DNA of 64,000 nt from Microbacterium stercoris (GCF_017592545.1 NZ_JAGFOA010000002.1:663924-727923); one strand, 5' to 3'. Positions 1 through 8,548 are shown, counted from the stretch's first letter. Notes: a model not told the origin generated them from the letters alone. A program made the numbers and translations.

Positions 1-38
1 CTTCCGCCGCCCCGGTCGGGTGGGGCCCGGGCGCCGAG

Positions 39-87
39 CCCCCCCCCCCCCCCCCCCCCCGCCCCCCCCCCCCGGGGGGCCCCCCCG
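39..87. other. Poly-C/poly-G low-complexity block, probable sequence artefact
   Basis: Twenty-two C residues, a single G, twelve more C, six G and seven C follow one another just upstream of pfkA. No other sequence in the window looks like this except 26547-26607. I infer base-calling or assembly noise, for example around a strong hairpin, rather than real DNA. Anything that depends on the exact bases here, such as a -35 element for pfkA, should not be trusted. Confidence 0.6.
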
Positions 88-95
88 CTTCCCGC

Positions 96-101
96 TAGTG
101 T
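96..101 (+). promoter_or_regulatory. -10 hexamer of a likely leaderless pfkA promoter
   Basis: TAGTGT lies six bases before the pfkA ATG, the spacing expected when transcription starts at or next to the start codon. No Shine-Dalgarno sequence precedes the ATG. A -35 element cannot be judged because it would fall in or beside the artefactual poly-C block. Confidence 0.45.
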
Positions 102-107
102 CGAAAT

Positions 108-1136
108 ATGAAGATCGGAATCCTCACGTCCGGAGGTGACTGCCCCGGACTGAATGCGGTCATCCGCGGCGTCGTCCTCAAGGGCACCACCACCTACGAC
201 ATCGAGTTCGTGGGCATTCGCGATGGCTGGCGCGGCGTCGTCGACGCGGACTTCTTCCCCCTGACCCGTCACGAGGTCAAGGGCCTCGCGAAGGTCGGCG
301 GCACCATCCTCGGCACCTCCCGCACCAACCCCTACGAGGGCGAGCGCGGGGGCGCCGAGAACATCAAGGCCACGCTGAGCGAGCACGGCATCGACGGCAT
401 CATCGCGATCGGCGGCGAGGGCACTCTCGCTGCCGCCGAGCGTCTGTCGAAGGACGGCGTGCCCGTGTTCGGCGTGCCGAAGACGATCGACAACGACCTC
501 GGCGCCACCGACTACTCGTTCGGCTTCGACACGGCGGTGAACATCGCGACCGAGGCCATGGACCGCCTGCGCACGACCGGCGACTCGCACCAGCGCTGCA
601 TGGTGGCCGAGGTCATGGGCCGCCACGTGGGCTGGATCGCACTGCACGCCGGCATGGCGTCGGGTGCGCACGTGATCTGCATCCCCGAGGTGCCGCTGTC
701 CATCGAGGAGATCACCGACCAGGTGCGCTCCGCCTTCGAGCGCGGTCGCGCGCCGCTTGTGGTCGTCTCCGAGGGCTTCAAGCTCAAGGGCCAGGAAGAG
801 GCCTACAGCGACAAGGGCCTCGACGCCTTCAACCGCCCCCGCCTCGGCGGCATCGGCGAGATCCTCGCCCCCGAGATCGAGCGCATCACGGGCATCGAGA
901 CGCGCTCCACGGTGCTCGGGCACATCCAGCGCGGCGGCTCGCCGTCCGGCTTCGACCGCGTTCTGGCGACGCGCCTCGGCCTGCACACGGCCGACGCGAT
1001 CAAGGAGGGCGCGTGGGGCGAGATGGTGGCGCTGCGCGGCACCGACATCGTCCGCGTGCCGTTCGCCGAGGCTCTCGGCGAGCTCCACACCGTGCCGCAG
1101 TCCCGCTACGAGGAGGCCGCAGCCCTCTTCGGCTGA
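108..1136 (+). CDS. pfkA: 6-phosphofructokinase PfkA
   Basis: Phosphorylates fructose 6-phosphate to fructose 1,6-bisphosphate, the committed step of glycolysis, in the cytosol. At 342 residues it has the normal length. The N-terminal nucleotide motif SGGDCPGLNA is at about 8-17, GGEGT at about 102-106 and PKTIDND at about 124-130. The lysine in PKTIDND replaces the glycine of classical ATP-PFKs, while the second glycine of GGEG is kept. In the literature this Gly104/Lys124 combination marks the mixed-substrate clade common in actinobacteria, whose Gly104 members use ATP, so ATP is the likely donor and PPi less likely. The gene appears to be leaderless and ends before a strong bidirectional hairpin. 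Confidence 0.95.
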   Translation: MKIGILTSGGDCPGLNAVIRGVVLKGTTTYDIEFVGIRDGWRGVVDADFFPLTRHEVKGLAKVGGTILGTSRTNPYEGERGGAENIKATLSEHGIDGIIAIGGEGTLAAAERLSKDGVPVFGVPKTIDNDLGATDYSFGFDTAVNIATEAMDRLRTTGDSHQRCMVAEVMGRHVGWIALHAGMASGAHVICIPEVPLSIEEITDQVRSAFERGRAPLVVVSEGFKLKGQEEAYSDKGLDAFNRPRLGGIGEILAPEIERITGIETRSTVLGHIQRGGSPSGFDRVLATRLGLHTADAIKEGAWGEMVALRGTDIVRVPFAEALGELHTVPQSRYEEAAALFG

Positions 1137-1149
1137 GCTCCCCGCTCGA

Positions 1150-1186
1150 GAGAGGCTCCCGGTGCGTGCGGCACCGGGAGCCTCTC
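1150..1186. terminator. Bidirectional hairpin terminator between pfkA and the S9 peptidase
   Basis: A perfect 16-bp stem (GAGAGGCTCCCGGTGC and its complement) with a 5-nt loop lies between the convergent 3' ends of pfkA and the oligopeptidase. There is no long U tract, which is normal for high-GC actinobacteria. Confidence 0.75.
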
Positions 1187-1222
1187 CCGTTCAGGGGCGC
1201 GGTCGGTCGGCGCCTCCGTCGA

Positions 1223-3358
1223 TCAGGCGTCGGTGACGCCCAGCACCTCGAAGAGCCAGGCGAGCTGGAAGGCGCGCTCCCGCCACGAGTTGTAGCGGCC
1301 GGAGACGCCCCCGTGGCCGGCGACCATCTCGCACTTGAAGAGCGCATCGGCGCCGACATCGCGGAGCCGCGCGACCCACTTGGCGGGCTCGAGGTAGAGC
1401 ACGCGCGTGTCGTTCAGTGAGGTCATGGCGAGAATGCGCGGGTACTCGACGCCTTCCCGCACGTTCTCGTAGGGCGTGTACGACTTCATGTACTCGTAGA
1501 CGTCCGCGTCGTGCAGCGGGTCGCCCCATTCGTCCCACTCGATCACGGTCAGCGGAAGCGACGGATCCAGGATCGTCGTGAGCGCGTCGACGAAGGGCAC
1601 GTCGGCGAGGATGCCCGCGAACAGGTCGGGCGCCAGGTTGGCCACCGCGCCCATCAGCAGCCCGCCCGCCGATCCGCCCTCCGCGACGAGGCGATCCGGG
1701 GTCGTGTAGCCCTTGTCCACCAGGTGCCGCGCGACGTCGACGAAATCGGTGAACGAGTTCTTCTTGTGGCCGAGCTTCCCGTCCTCGTACCACTGCCGGC
1801 CCATCTCGCCGCCGCCGCGCACGTGGGCGACCGCGAAGATCACCCCGCGGTCGAGCGAGGACAGACGCGCCACGCTGAAACCCGGGTCGATCGAGTGCTC
1901 GTACGAGCCGTAGCCGTACAGGTGCACCGGGCGCGGGGCGTCGCCCGGCTCGCCGAACGACCGCTTCCACACGAGCGAGACCGGGATGCGCGTGCCGTCG
2001 GCGGCCGGTGCCCACAGGCGCGCCTGGCCGTAGTCGGCGGGGTCGTAGTCGCCCAGCACCTCGACCTGGCGGCGCAGGATCAGTTCGCCCGCCGCGCCGA
2101 GCCCGATCGCCGCTCCGGCAGGCAGCACGTACTCGAAGACCGAGCCCGGGGTCGTGAACGAGCCGTAGCCCAGGCGCAGCACGGGCGGCGACCACTCGGG
2201 GTTGCTCGAGACACCGGCCGAGAACAGCGGCTCCTCGAAGACGACCTCGGTGAGCGCGTGCGTGCGGTAGTCGAGCAGCGCCACGCGGGGGAGTCCCTCG
2301 CGGCGGTACTCGACGACCGCGAAGTCGCGGAAGCAGTCGATGTCGATGAGCCGGCGTCCGGGCTGGTGTGCGAGCACGACCTCGGTGTCGGTGGGCGATC
2401 CGGCGCGTGCCCGCACCAGCTCGAAGTCGAGCGCCCCGTCGTTGTGCAGGATGTACAGCCAGTCCTCGCCGTCGATCACGGCGTGCTCGACGCCGTACTC
2501 GACGCCCTCGCGGCGGGGCCACACGACCTCCGGCCGGGCCTCGGGGTCGGACGCCACGGTCGTGGCGTCGAGCAGCGCGACCTCGCTCGTGATGCTCGAT
2601 CCGGACTCGACGATGAGGAACCGCTCGCTGCGGGTGACTCCCGCCCCGACCCAGAAGTGCTCGTCGTCGTCGCGGTAGATCTCACGGTCGTCCGCGCGTC
2701 CCGCAGCACCCACCTCGTGCAGCCAGGCGCGGTCGGGCCGCCAGGCGTCGTCGACCGTCGTGTACACGATGTGCGTGCCGGAGGGCAGGAAGTGCGCGCC
2801 CGACGAGGTGCCCTCCAGCACGTCGGGAAGCCTCTCGCCCGTGACGAGGTCCTTCACCCGGATCGTGTAGCGCTCGTCGCCGGCGACATCGACCGCCCAC
2901 AGCATGCGGGTGCCGTCCTTCGTGACGTCGAACGAGCCGAGCGAGAAGAACTCGTGCCCGTCGGCCTCGGCGTTCGCATCGAGCAGGATCTGCTCGCCCG
3001 GCACCTCGGTGTCGGGCGCCAGGATCGGCGGGGTCCAGTCGTCCGGGCCGGCGATGGGGGCACGGCACTGGATGCCGTACTGCTTGCCGGCGACCGTGCG
3101 CCCGTAGTACCACCAGTCACCACGGCGACTGGGAAGGCTGAGGTCGGTCTCGCGGACGCGGCCCTTGATCTCCTGGAACACCTTCTCGCGCAGCGGCTCG
3201 AGATGGGCGAGCGCCTCGTCGGTGTAGGCGTTCTCGGCCTCGAGGTGGGCGATGACCTCGGGCGATTCCTTCTCGCGCAGCCACTCGTACGGGTCGTCGA
3301 AGGTGTCGCCGTGATGGGTGCGGGGCTGGGGTCGCCGGTCGGGGCGAGGAGCGGTCAT
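1223..3358 (-). CDS. ptrB: S9 family oligopeptidase B-like peptidase (protease II)
   Basis: A serine oligopeptidase of the prolyl oligopeptidase family, expected to cleave short peptides after basic residues in the cytosol. The 711 residues match the family length. The N-terminal half (about 70-420) is the predicted beta-propeller. The C-terminal alpha/beta hydrolase has the nucleophile in GGSAGG at about 560, the Asp in SLNDTRV at about 650 and the His in GHGG at about 680. There is no signal peptide. It is a single gene facing pfkA across a shared terminator and diverges from pit. Other S9A members such as prolyl oligopeptidase are possible, but the SLNDTRV and GHGGxSGR motifs fit oligopeptidase B best. 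Confidence 0.88.
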   Translation of the reverse strand: MTAPRPDRRPQPRTHHGDTFDDPYEWLREKESPEVIAHLEAENAYTDEALAHLEPLREKVFQEIKGRVRETDLSLPSRRGDWWYYGRTVAGKQYGIQCRAPIAGPDDWTPPILAPDTEVPGEQILLDANAEADGHEFFSLGSFDVTKDGTRMLWAVDVAGDERYTIRVKDLVTGERLPDVLEGTSSGAHFLPSGTHIVYTTVDDAWRPDRAWLHEVGAAGRADDREIYRDDDEHFWVGAGVTRSERFLIVESGSSITSEVALLDATTVASDPEARPEVVWPRREGVEYGVEHAVIDGEDWLYILHNDGALDFELVRARAGSPTDTEVVLAHQPGRRLIDIDCFRDFAVVEYRREGLPRVALLDYRTHALTEVVFEEPLFSAGVSSNPEWSPPVLRLGYGSFTTPGSVFEYVLPAGAAIGLGAAGELILRRQVEVLGDYDPADYGQARLWAPAADGTRIPVSLVWKRSFGEPGDAPRPVHLYGYGSYEHSIDPGFSVARLSSLDRGVIFAVAHVRGGGEMGRQWYEDGKLGHKKNSFTDFVDVARHLVDKGYTTPDRLVAEGGSAGGLLMGAVANLAPDLFAGILADVPFVDALTTILDPSLPLTVIEWDEWGDPLHDADVYEYMKSYTPYENVREGVEYPRILAMTSLNDTRVLYLEPAKWVARLRDVGADALFKCEMVAGHGGVSGRYNSWRERAFQLAWLFEVLGVTDA

Positions 3359-3460
3359 CCATCCACGCTAACCGCCTCGTGGGGCGCTCGGCTCGCGCGT
3401 GCGCGCGACGCGCCCGGCGCGGTTTGCCGCATCGTCCTCGCGATGGGAGAATCGTGCACT

Positions 3461-3504
3461 GTCTGGTTACCAGACCCGGAACAGATAGCGAACCCTTCGT
3501 TCGC
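3461..3504. promoter_or_regulatory. Two dyads upstream of the phosphate transporter gene (candidate operators)
   Basis: The 188-base gap between the divergent peptidase and pit genes holds two inverted repeats. GTCTGGTTACCAGAC at 3461-3475 is a perfect 7-1-7 palindrome. GCGAAC-N5-GTTCGC lies at 3488-3504. Both are within 90 bases of the pit start codon, a typical place for an operator. I do not recognise the binding protein; the sequences do not resemble PhoP direct repeats. Confidence 0.4.
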
Positions 3505-3547
3505 AGGATCGGATCCCCCCCGGATCCTCGATCACGGAAGGCGGACG

Positions 3548-4804
3548 GTGGAAACCGCAGCCCTCGTCGTCGCGCTGGTCATCGTCCTGGCGCTCTTCTT
3601 CGACTTCACCAACGGATTCCACGACACCGCGAATGCGATGGCCACGCCCATCGCCACCGGTGCGCTGAAGCCCAAGACGGCCGTGGCTCTCGCGGCCATT
3701 CTCAATCTCGTCGGCGCGTTCCTCTCGACGGAGGTGGCGAAGACCATCTCGGGCGGGATCATCCGCGAGGATCAGATCTCGGGCGAGGTCTTCCCCTCGT
3801 TGATCTTCGCCGGCCTCATCGGCGCGATCACGTGGAACATGTTCACGTGGCTGCTGGGTCTTCCCTCCAGCTCGTCGCACGCGCTGTTCGGCGGCCTGAT
3901 CGGCGCCACGATCGTGGGACTCGGAGTCCACGGCATCGACTTCGGCGTCGTGATGTCGAAGGTCGTGCTGCCGGCGCTTCTGGCGCCGTTGACGGCCGGC
4001 ATCATCGCCTTCGCGGCCACGAAGCTCGCGTATGCCGTCACGCGTCGCTACGACGGCAAGCCCGACGGTCGCGACGGCTTCCGCTGGGGCCAGATCTTCA
4101 CGTCGTCGCTTGTCGCCCTGGCGCACGGCACGAACGACGCGCAGAAGACCATGGGCATCATCACGCTCGCGCTCATCGCGGTCGGCTGGCAGAATCACCC
4201 CGAGCCGGAGCTGTGGGTCATCTTCGCGGCCGCGTCCGCGATCGCGCTCGGCACCTACGTCGGCGGCTGGCGCATCATCCGCACCCTCGGCAAGGGCCTC
4301 ACCGACGTCAAGCCCGCCCAGGGCTTCTCGGCGGAGGCGTCCACGGCCGCCACCATCCTGGCCTCGAGCCACCTCGGCTTCGCGCTGTCGACCACGCAGG
4401 TCGCCTCCGGATCCGTCATCGGATCGGGTCTGGGACGTCGCGGATCGGAGGTGCGCTGGGGCATGGTCGGCAAGATCTTCGTGGGCTGGCTGCTCACCCT
4501 TCCCGCCGCGGGTCTCGTGGGCGGTCTGATGGCGCTCCTCGTCGTGTGGTCGAAGAACGCGGGTCTCGGGGTGACGGGCGTCATCATCGACGCGATCCTC
4601 GCGACGATCGCGATCGTCTTCCTGTTCCTGCGCTCGCGCAAGGACGAGGTCCACGCGGGCAACGCGATGAGCGAGGTCGCCGTCTCCGGTCAGGCCGTCG
4701 AGCTCGACGAGAACCCGCCGCCCACTCCGCGCCAGCAGCGCGCGATGGAGGAGAAGGCCGCCCGCAAGGCGGCGAAGAAGAAGACGAAGGGCGCGGACAA
4801 GTGA
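3548..4804 (+). CDS. pit: Inorganic phosphate transporter, PiT family
   Basis: A low-affinity phosphate (metal-phosphate):H+ symporter in the cytoplasmic membrane. The 418-residue protein starts at GTG with GGAAGG just upstream; the same frame stays open for 2 kb further upstream, but that part is antisense to the peptidase. The N-terminal PiT signature DFTNGFHDTANA appears at about 16-27, and the second copy of the duplicated motif, ALAHGTNDAQK, at about 190-200. About ten hydrophobic segments surround a polar loop, and the C-terminal tail (about 365-418) is charged and rich in Lys and Ala. The stop overlaps the start of the next gene (GTGA), so the two are probably co-translated. Confidence 0.93.
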   Translation: METAALVVALVIVLALFFDFTNGFHDTANAMATPIATGALKPKTAVALAAILNLVGAFLSTEVAKTISGGIIREDQISGEVFPSLIFAGLIGAITWNMFTWLLGLPSSSSHALFGGLIGATIVGLGVHGIDFGVVMSKVVLPALLAPLTAGIIAFAATKLAYAVTRRYDGKPDGRDGFRWGQIFTSSLVALAHGTNDAQKTMGIITLALIAVGWQNHPEPELWVIFAAASAIALGTYVGGWRIIRTLGKGLTDVKPAQGFSAEASTAATILASSHLGFALSTTQVASGSVIGSGLGRRGSEVRWGMVGKIFVGWLLTLPAAGLVGGLMALLVVWSKNAGLGVTGVIIDAILATIAIVFLFLRSRKDEVHAGNAMSEVAVSGQAVELDENPPPTPRQQRAMEEKAARKAAKKKTKGADK

Positions 4805-5127
4805 TCATCGACTGGCTCGCATTCCTGCAGGTCTTCCTCGCGGCGATCATCGGCGCCGTTGTGGTGGTCGGCTTCTACGCGCTCGGCCTGCGGCTGATGG
4901 CGGCGGCCGGCCGCATCCCCGTCGTCGCCCCGGTGCAGTGGACGGACGCGATCCAGGTGGTCACGCCGAAGGAGATCGCCAAGGCCGAGAAGGCCGCCGC
5001 GAAGGCGGCGAGGAAGAACCCCCTCAGCGAGGCGCAGAAGCGCCTGGCCATGCTCGGCGCCTACGCGTGCTTCACGGTCTGCGCGCTCGCGGTCGTCGCG
5101 GGCATCCTGCTCATCGTCGCGGGCTGA
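4801..5127 (+). CDS. Small membrane protein coupled to the phosphate transporter
   Basis: A 108-residue protein with one hydrophobic segment at about 5-34 and a second at about 85-107. They are separated by a cytosolic-type linker rich in Lys, Ala and Glu (about 54-75). The GTG start overlaps the pit stop by four bases, so translation is coupled. I do not recognise a named family, but small two-helix proteins directly after pit genes occur in actinobacteria. A role as a transporter accessory subunit is inferred from position only. Confidence 0.8.
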   Translation: MIIDWLAFLQVFLAAIIGAVVVVGFYALGLRLMAAAGRIPVVAPVQWTDAIQVVTPKEIAKAEKAAAKAARKNPLSEAQKRLAMLGAYACFTVCALAVVAGILLIVAG

Positions 5128-5146
5128 CGGATCCGCCGCCGGCTGA

Positions 5147-6088
5147 TCAGGCCTCGTCACCGCCCTCCGCAGCCAGTTCGGCCGCGGAGGGCGGATTCGC
5201 ACCCGCGCGCGACACCGTGATCGCCGCCGCGCGCGCGGCGATCTCGAGGTGCGGGCGCAGGTCGAAGTCGTCGCGGGCGAGAGTCGCGCGCAAGCCACCG
5301 CCCAGCAGGCCGTGTCGCCCGAGATCGGCGAGGAGCGCGGCCATGAAGGAGTCGCCGGCGCCGACGGTGTCGACGACGTCGGCACGCACCGCCGACAGTT
5401 CCAGCAGCCCGGTGCGGGTCATCGCGATCACTCCGTCGCCGCCCCGGGTGACGATGGCCGCGCCCGTGCCGGTCTCGACGAGCCCTCGCGCGATGCCCGC
5501 GGGGTCCTCACCGGGGTAGAGCCAGTCGAGGTCCTCGTCGCTGGCTTTGACGACATCCGAGAGCGCCGCGAACTGCTCGAAACGCGCCCGCGCGGCCTCG
5601 TGGTCCTCGAGCAGCGCAGGCCGGATGTTCGGGTCGAAGCTGATGCTCGCCACGCCCCGCGCGCCCTCGAGCAGGGCGCGCACGGCCTCGGCGCCGGGGG
5701 AGAGGAAGGCGGCGATCGAGCCCGTGTGCACGTGGCGCACGGCGCGGGTCTCGCGCGGGGTGAGCGTCCACCCGATCTCGAAGTCGTACCGGGCGGATCC
5801 GTCGGGCTGGATCCGGGCGGTCGCGCGTGGTGTGCGCAGCGCCGGATGCGGCGGCTCCACCAGCCGCACGCCCGCGCCCACGAGGTGCGCGGCGATCAGT
5901 GCGCCGTCGTCGTCCGCTCCGAGCTGTGTCAGCAGCGCGACGTCGGCGCCCAGACGTGCGAGCCCGAAAGCGACATTCGCGGGGCTGCCGCCGGCGTGGG
6001 TCACCTGCGTGCCGTCGGGCTGGAGGATGACATCGGCCACGCTCTCGCCGACGACGAGGAGGTCCGCGGAAGAGAGGGATGCGCTCAT
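5147..6088 (-). CDS. PfkB family carbohydrate kinase, fructokinase-like
   Basis: A ribokinase-family (PfkB) sugar kinase of 313 residues that transfers the ATP gamma-phosphate to a sugar in the cytosol. The N-terminal sugar-binding motif GGSPANVA is at about 33-40, FDPNIRP at about 151-157, and the C-terminal catalytic/ATP motif DTVGAGDSF at about 240-248, whose Asp is the catalytic base. FDPNIRP and overall length fit bacterial fructokinases best, but substrate cannot be fixed from sequence. The gene is monocistronic. Its start lies only 17 bases from the divergent phosphodiesterase start, so the two promoters must overlap each other's coding ends. Confidence 0.85.
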   Translation of the reverse strand: MSASLSSADLLVVGESVADVILQPDGTQVTHAGGSPANVAFGLARLGADVALLTQLGADDDGALIAAHLVGAGVRLVEPPHPALRTPRATARIQPDGSARYDFEIGWTLTPRETRAVRHVHTGSIAAFLSPGAEAVRALLEGARGVASISFDPNIRPALLEDHEAARARFEQFAALSDVVKASDEDLDWLYPGEDPAGIARGLVETGTGAAIVTRGGDGVIAMTRTGLLELSAVRADVVDTVGAGDSFMAALLADLGRHGLLGGGLRATLARDDFDLRPHLEIAARAAAITVSRAGANPPSAAELAAEGGDEA

Positions 6089-6093
6089 GCGCC

Positions 6094-6099
6094 TAGTCT
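6094..6099 (+). promoter_or_regulatory. -10 hexamer of a likely leaderless phosphodiesterase promoter
   Basis: TAGTCT ends six bases before the ATG of the following gene, in a 17-base gap between two divergent start codons. No ribosome binding site fits in that gap, which supports a leaderless transcript. Confidence 0.45.
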
Positions 6100-6105
6100 G
6101 GCGGC

Positions 6106-7017
6106 ATGCAGTTCGGCCAGCACGCCCCCGCGCAGCGAACGATCGTCCATCTGAGCGATACCCACCTCCTCGCGGCGAATGCGCCGCTCGGAGGCCGATA
6201 CGACACGGAGGGCAACCTTCGGCGAACGCTCGACCGGGTCGAGCAGATGGCGACCGACGGAGCCTTCGTCCCCGACGCGCTGGTGTTCACGGGCGACCTC
6301 ACCGATCTCGGCGAGTCGCTGGCCTACGTGCGGGTGCGGGAGCTGGTCGAGCCGGTGGCGGCGCGCCTGGGCGCCCCCGTCGTGTGGGTCGCGGGCAACC
6401 ATGACGAGCGGCCGGAGATGCGCCGTGACCTTCTCGGCCTGGTTCCCGACGAGACGCCCATCACGGGCGTCTGGGACCTCGGAGGGCTTCGCCTCGTCGC
6501 GCTCGACAGCTCGGTTCCCGGATGGCATCACGGCGAGATCGACGCCGCGCAGCGCGAGTGGCTGAGGGGGGTGCTGTCCGAGCCGGCGCCGCTCGGCACG
6601 ATCCTCGCGCTGCATCATCCGCCGCTGCCGAGCCACGTGCCGATGTTCGACATCCTCGAGCTGCGCGACCAGGCGGCACTCGCGCAGGTGATCGCCGGAT
6701 CGGATGTGCGGGCGATCCTCGCCGGGCATCTGCACTACTCGATGAGCGGCACGTTCGCCGGGGTGCCCGTGAGCGTCGCCGCGGCATCCTGCTACACGAT
6801 GGACGTCGCCCGCCCGCCCCTGCGCGTGAACGGCATGGATGCCGGTCAGAGCTTCCAGCTGGTGCACGTGTACGCCGACACCGTCACGCATACGGTCGTG
6901 CCGGTGGACGCCGAGGACCCCGCCGGATACTTCACGCCTGACTGGTACGCAAGAATGGCGGATCTTTCTCCCGAGCAGCGTCTCGAGGCCTTCTCGCGGA
7001 AGCCTCCGCGCGCCTAG
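6106..7017 (+). CDS. Metallophosphoesterase, CpdA-like phosphodiesterase
   Basis: A 303-residue calcineurin-like metallophosphoesterase. The binuclear-metal motifs appear in order: LSDTHLL at about 16-22, GDLTDLGE at about 63-70, GNHDE at about 97-101, LHHPPLP in the middle of the protein and GHLHYSM towards the C-terminus. The motif set is complete, so the enzyme should be active. The order and length resemble 3',5'-cyclic-nucleotide phosphodiesterases of the CpdA/Rv0805 type. cAMP hydrolysis is plausible but broad phosphodiester specificity cannot be excluded. The protein is cytosolic with no signal peptide. Its stop codon overlaps the -10 element of aspA. Confidence 0.85.
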   Translation: MQFGQHAPAQRTIVHLSDTHLLAANAPLGGRYDTEGNLRRTLDRVEQMATDGAFVPDALVFTGDLTDLGESLAYVRVRELVEPVAARLGAPVVWVAGNHDERPEMRRDLLGLVPDETPITGVWDLGGLRLVALDSSVPGWHHGEIDAAQREWLRGVLSEPAPLGTILALHHPPLPSHVPMFDILELRDQAALAQVIAGSDVRAILAGHLHYSMSGTFAGVPVSVAAASCYTMDVARPPLRVNGMDAGQSFQLVHVYADTVTHTVVPVDAEDPAGYFTPDWYARMADLSPEQRLEAFSRKPPRA

Positions 7018-7020
7018 GCT
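7015..7020 (+). promoter_or_regulatory. -10 hexamer of a likely leaderless aspA promoter
   Basis: TAGGCT, whose first three bases are the stop codon of the upstream phosphodiesterase gene, ends six bases before the aspA ATG. The short gap lacks a Shine-Dalgarno sequence, so a leaderless mRNA is likely. Confidence 0.45.
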
Positions 7021-7026
7021 CGCTGA

Positions 7027-8484
7027 ATGACACAATCTGTGACCCGCACTGAGACGGATTCGCTGGGATCGCTGGAGATCCCCGGCGACGTCTACTGGGG
7101 CATCCACACGGCACGAGCTCTCGACAACTTCGACATCTCGAAGCGACCCATCTCGGTGTATCCCGAGCTCGTCGTCGCCCTCGCCATGGTGAAGCAGGCC
7201 GCCGCACGCGCGAACCGCGAGATCGGCGTGCTGGATGACGAGCGCGCGGATCTGATCGACCGCGCAGCGCAGCGCGTGATCGACGGCGAGTTCCACGACC
7301 AGTTCGTTGTGGGCGTCATCCAGGGCGGCGCCGGCACGTCGACGAACATGAACGCCAACGAGGTCATCACCAACGTCGCCCTCGAGCTGGCGGGACGCGA
7401 GAAGGGCGACTACGCCTATCTGTCGCCGATCGACCACACCAACCGCAGCCAGTCGACGAACGACGTCTACCCGACGGCGATCAAGGTCGGCATCTCGCTG
7501 GTGCACGTCTCGCTGCTGCACGAGCTCGATATGCTCCGTCGCGCGTTCCTGAACAAGTCGCGCGAGTTCCACGACGTGCTCAAGGTCGGCCGCACACAGC
7601 TCCAGGACGCGGTGCCCATGACCCTCGGGCAGGAGTTCCACGGCTTCGCCACCACGCTCGGGGAGGACTACGCGCGCCTCGGCGAGAACTCGTCGCTCCT
7701 GTACGAGATCAACCTCGGGGCGACGGCGATCGGCACGGGCGTCACCGCGCCGTACGGCTACGCGCAGGCGGTGCGCGAGCACCTCAACGACATCTCGGGC
7801 CTGCCGCTGACCACGGCCACCGACCTCGTCGAAGCCACCAGCGACACGGGCGCGTTTATGTCGTTCTCGTCGTCGCTCAAGCGCAACGCGATGAAGCTGT
7901 CGAAGATCTGCAACGACCTGCGTCTGCTCTCGTCGGGCCCGCAGGCGGGCTTCGGCGAGATCAATCTGCCGCCCCGTCAGGCCGGGTCCAGCATCATGCC
8001 CGGAAAGGTCAACCCGGTCATCCCGGAAGTGGTCAACCAGGTGGCCTTCGCCGTGGCGGGCGCCGACATGACCGTGACGATGGCCGCCGAGGCGGGCCAG
8101 CTGCAGCTGAACGCCTTCGAACCGGTGATCGCTCACTCGATCCTCCAGTCGATCACGTGGATGCGTCAGGGCATGCACACGCTCCGCGTGAACTGCGTCG
8201 ACGGCATCACCGCGAACCGCGACCGCCTCGGGGCGATGGTCGGCTCGTCGGTGGGCGTGGTCACGGCGCTGACCCCGTTCATCGGCTACGCGGCCGCGGC
8301 CGCGCTGGCCAAGACGGCGCTGCTCACCAACCGCAGCGTTGCCGATCTCGTCGTCGAGGCGGGGCTCATGGAGCGCTCCGAGGTCGACAAGCAGCTCTCG
8401 CCCGCGCGCCTCTCCGGAATCGAAGCGGTCACCTCGGCGATCCCGGTGGTGGCAGCCGAGGACCTGCCGGCGTCCAGCGTCTGA
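7027..8484 (+). CDS. aspA: Aspartate ammonia-lyase
   Basis: Reversibly deaminates L-aspartate to fumarate and ammonia in the cytosol. At 485 residues it has the usual length for the fumarase/aspartase superfamily. The superfamily signature GSSIMPGKVNP is complete at about 321-331; this loop carries the catalytic serine. The TNMNANEV stretch at about 107-114 and the NRSQSTNDVYPTA stretch at about 140-152 line the active site and fit aspartase rather than fumarase C. It is a single gene ending at a strong hairpin. Fumarase C is the main alternative and is less likely because of the aspartase-type N-terminus. Confidence 0.93.
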   Translation: MTQSVTRTETDSLGSLEIPGDVYWGIHTARALDNFDISKRPISVYPELVVALAMVKQAAARANREIGVLDDERADLIDRAAQRVIDGEFHDQFVVGVIQGGAGTSTNMNANEVITNVALELAGREKGDYAYLSPIDHTNRSQSTNDVYPTAIKVGISLVHVSLLHELDMLRRAFLNKSREFHDVLKVGRTQLQDAVPMTLGQEFHGFATTLGEDYARLGENSSLLYEINLGATAIGTGVTAPYGYAQAVREHLNDISGLPLTTATDLVEATSDTGAFMSFSSSLKRNAMKLSKICNDLRLLSSGPQAGFGEINLPPRQAGSSIMPGKVNPVIPEVVNQVAFAVAGADMTVTMAAEAGQLQLNAFEPVIAHSILQSITWMRQGMHTLRVNCVDGITANRDRLGAMVGSSVGVVTALTPFIGYAAAAALAKTALLTNRSVADLVVEAGLMERSEVDKQLSPARLSGIEAVTSAIPVVAAEDLPASSV

Positions 8485-8493
8485 CGAATTCGC

Positions 8494-8533
8494 GAGAAAG
8501 GCACGGGATGCGAGCGCATCCCGTGCCTTTCTC
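8494..8533. terminator. Bidirectional hairpin terminator after aspA
   Basis: A perfect 19-bp inverted repeat (left arm GAGAAAGGCACGGGATGCG) with a 2-nt centre separates the convergent aspA and FAH-family genes. Its A-rich left end and T-rich right end give a weak U tract in either direction. Confidence 0.8.
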
Positions 8534-8548
8534 GTGCGAGGGCCCGGA

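Noticed and set aside
1511-3547. A 2-kb open frame on the plus strand, continuous with the phosphate transporter
   Set aside because: It is the antisense of the S9 peptidase gene; its sequence is Arg/Ala/Val-rich without domains, while the minus strand encodes a complete catalytic triad protein.
6085-8178. A 697-residue open frame on the minus strand
   Set aside because: It is antisense to the phosphodiesterase and aspA genes, both with full active-site motifs; the translated product is Arg/His/Val-rich and shows no domain.
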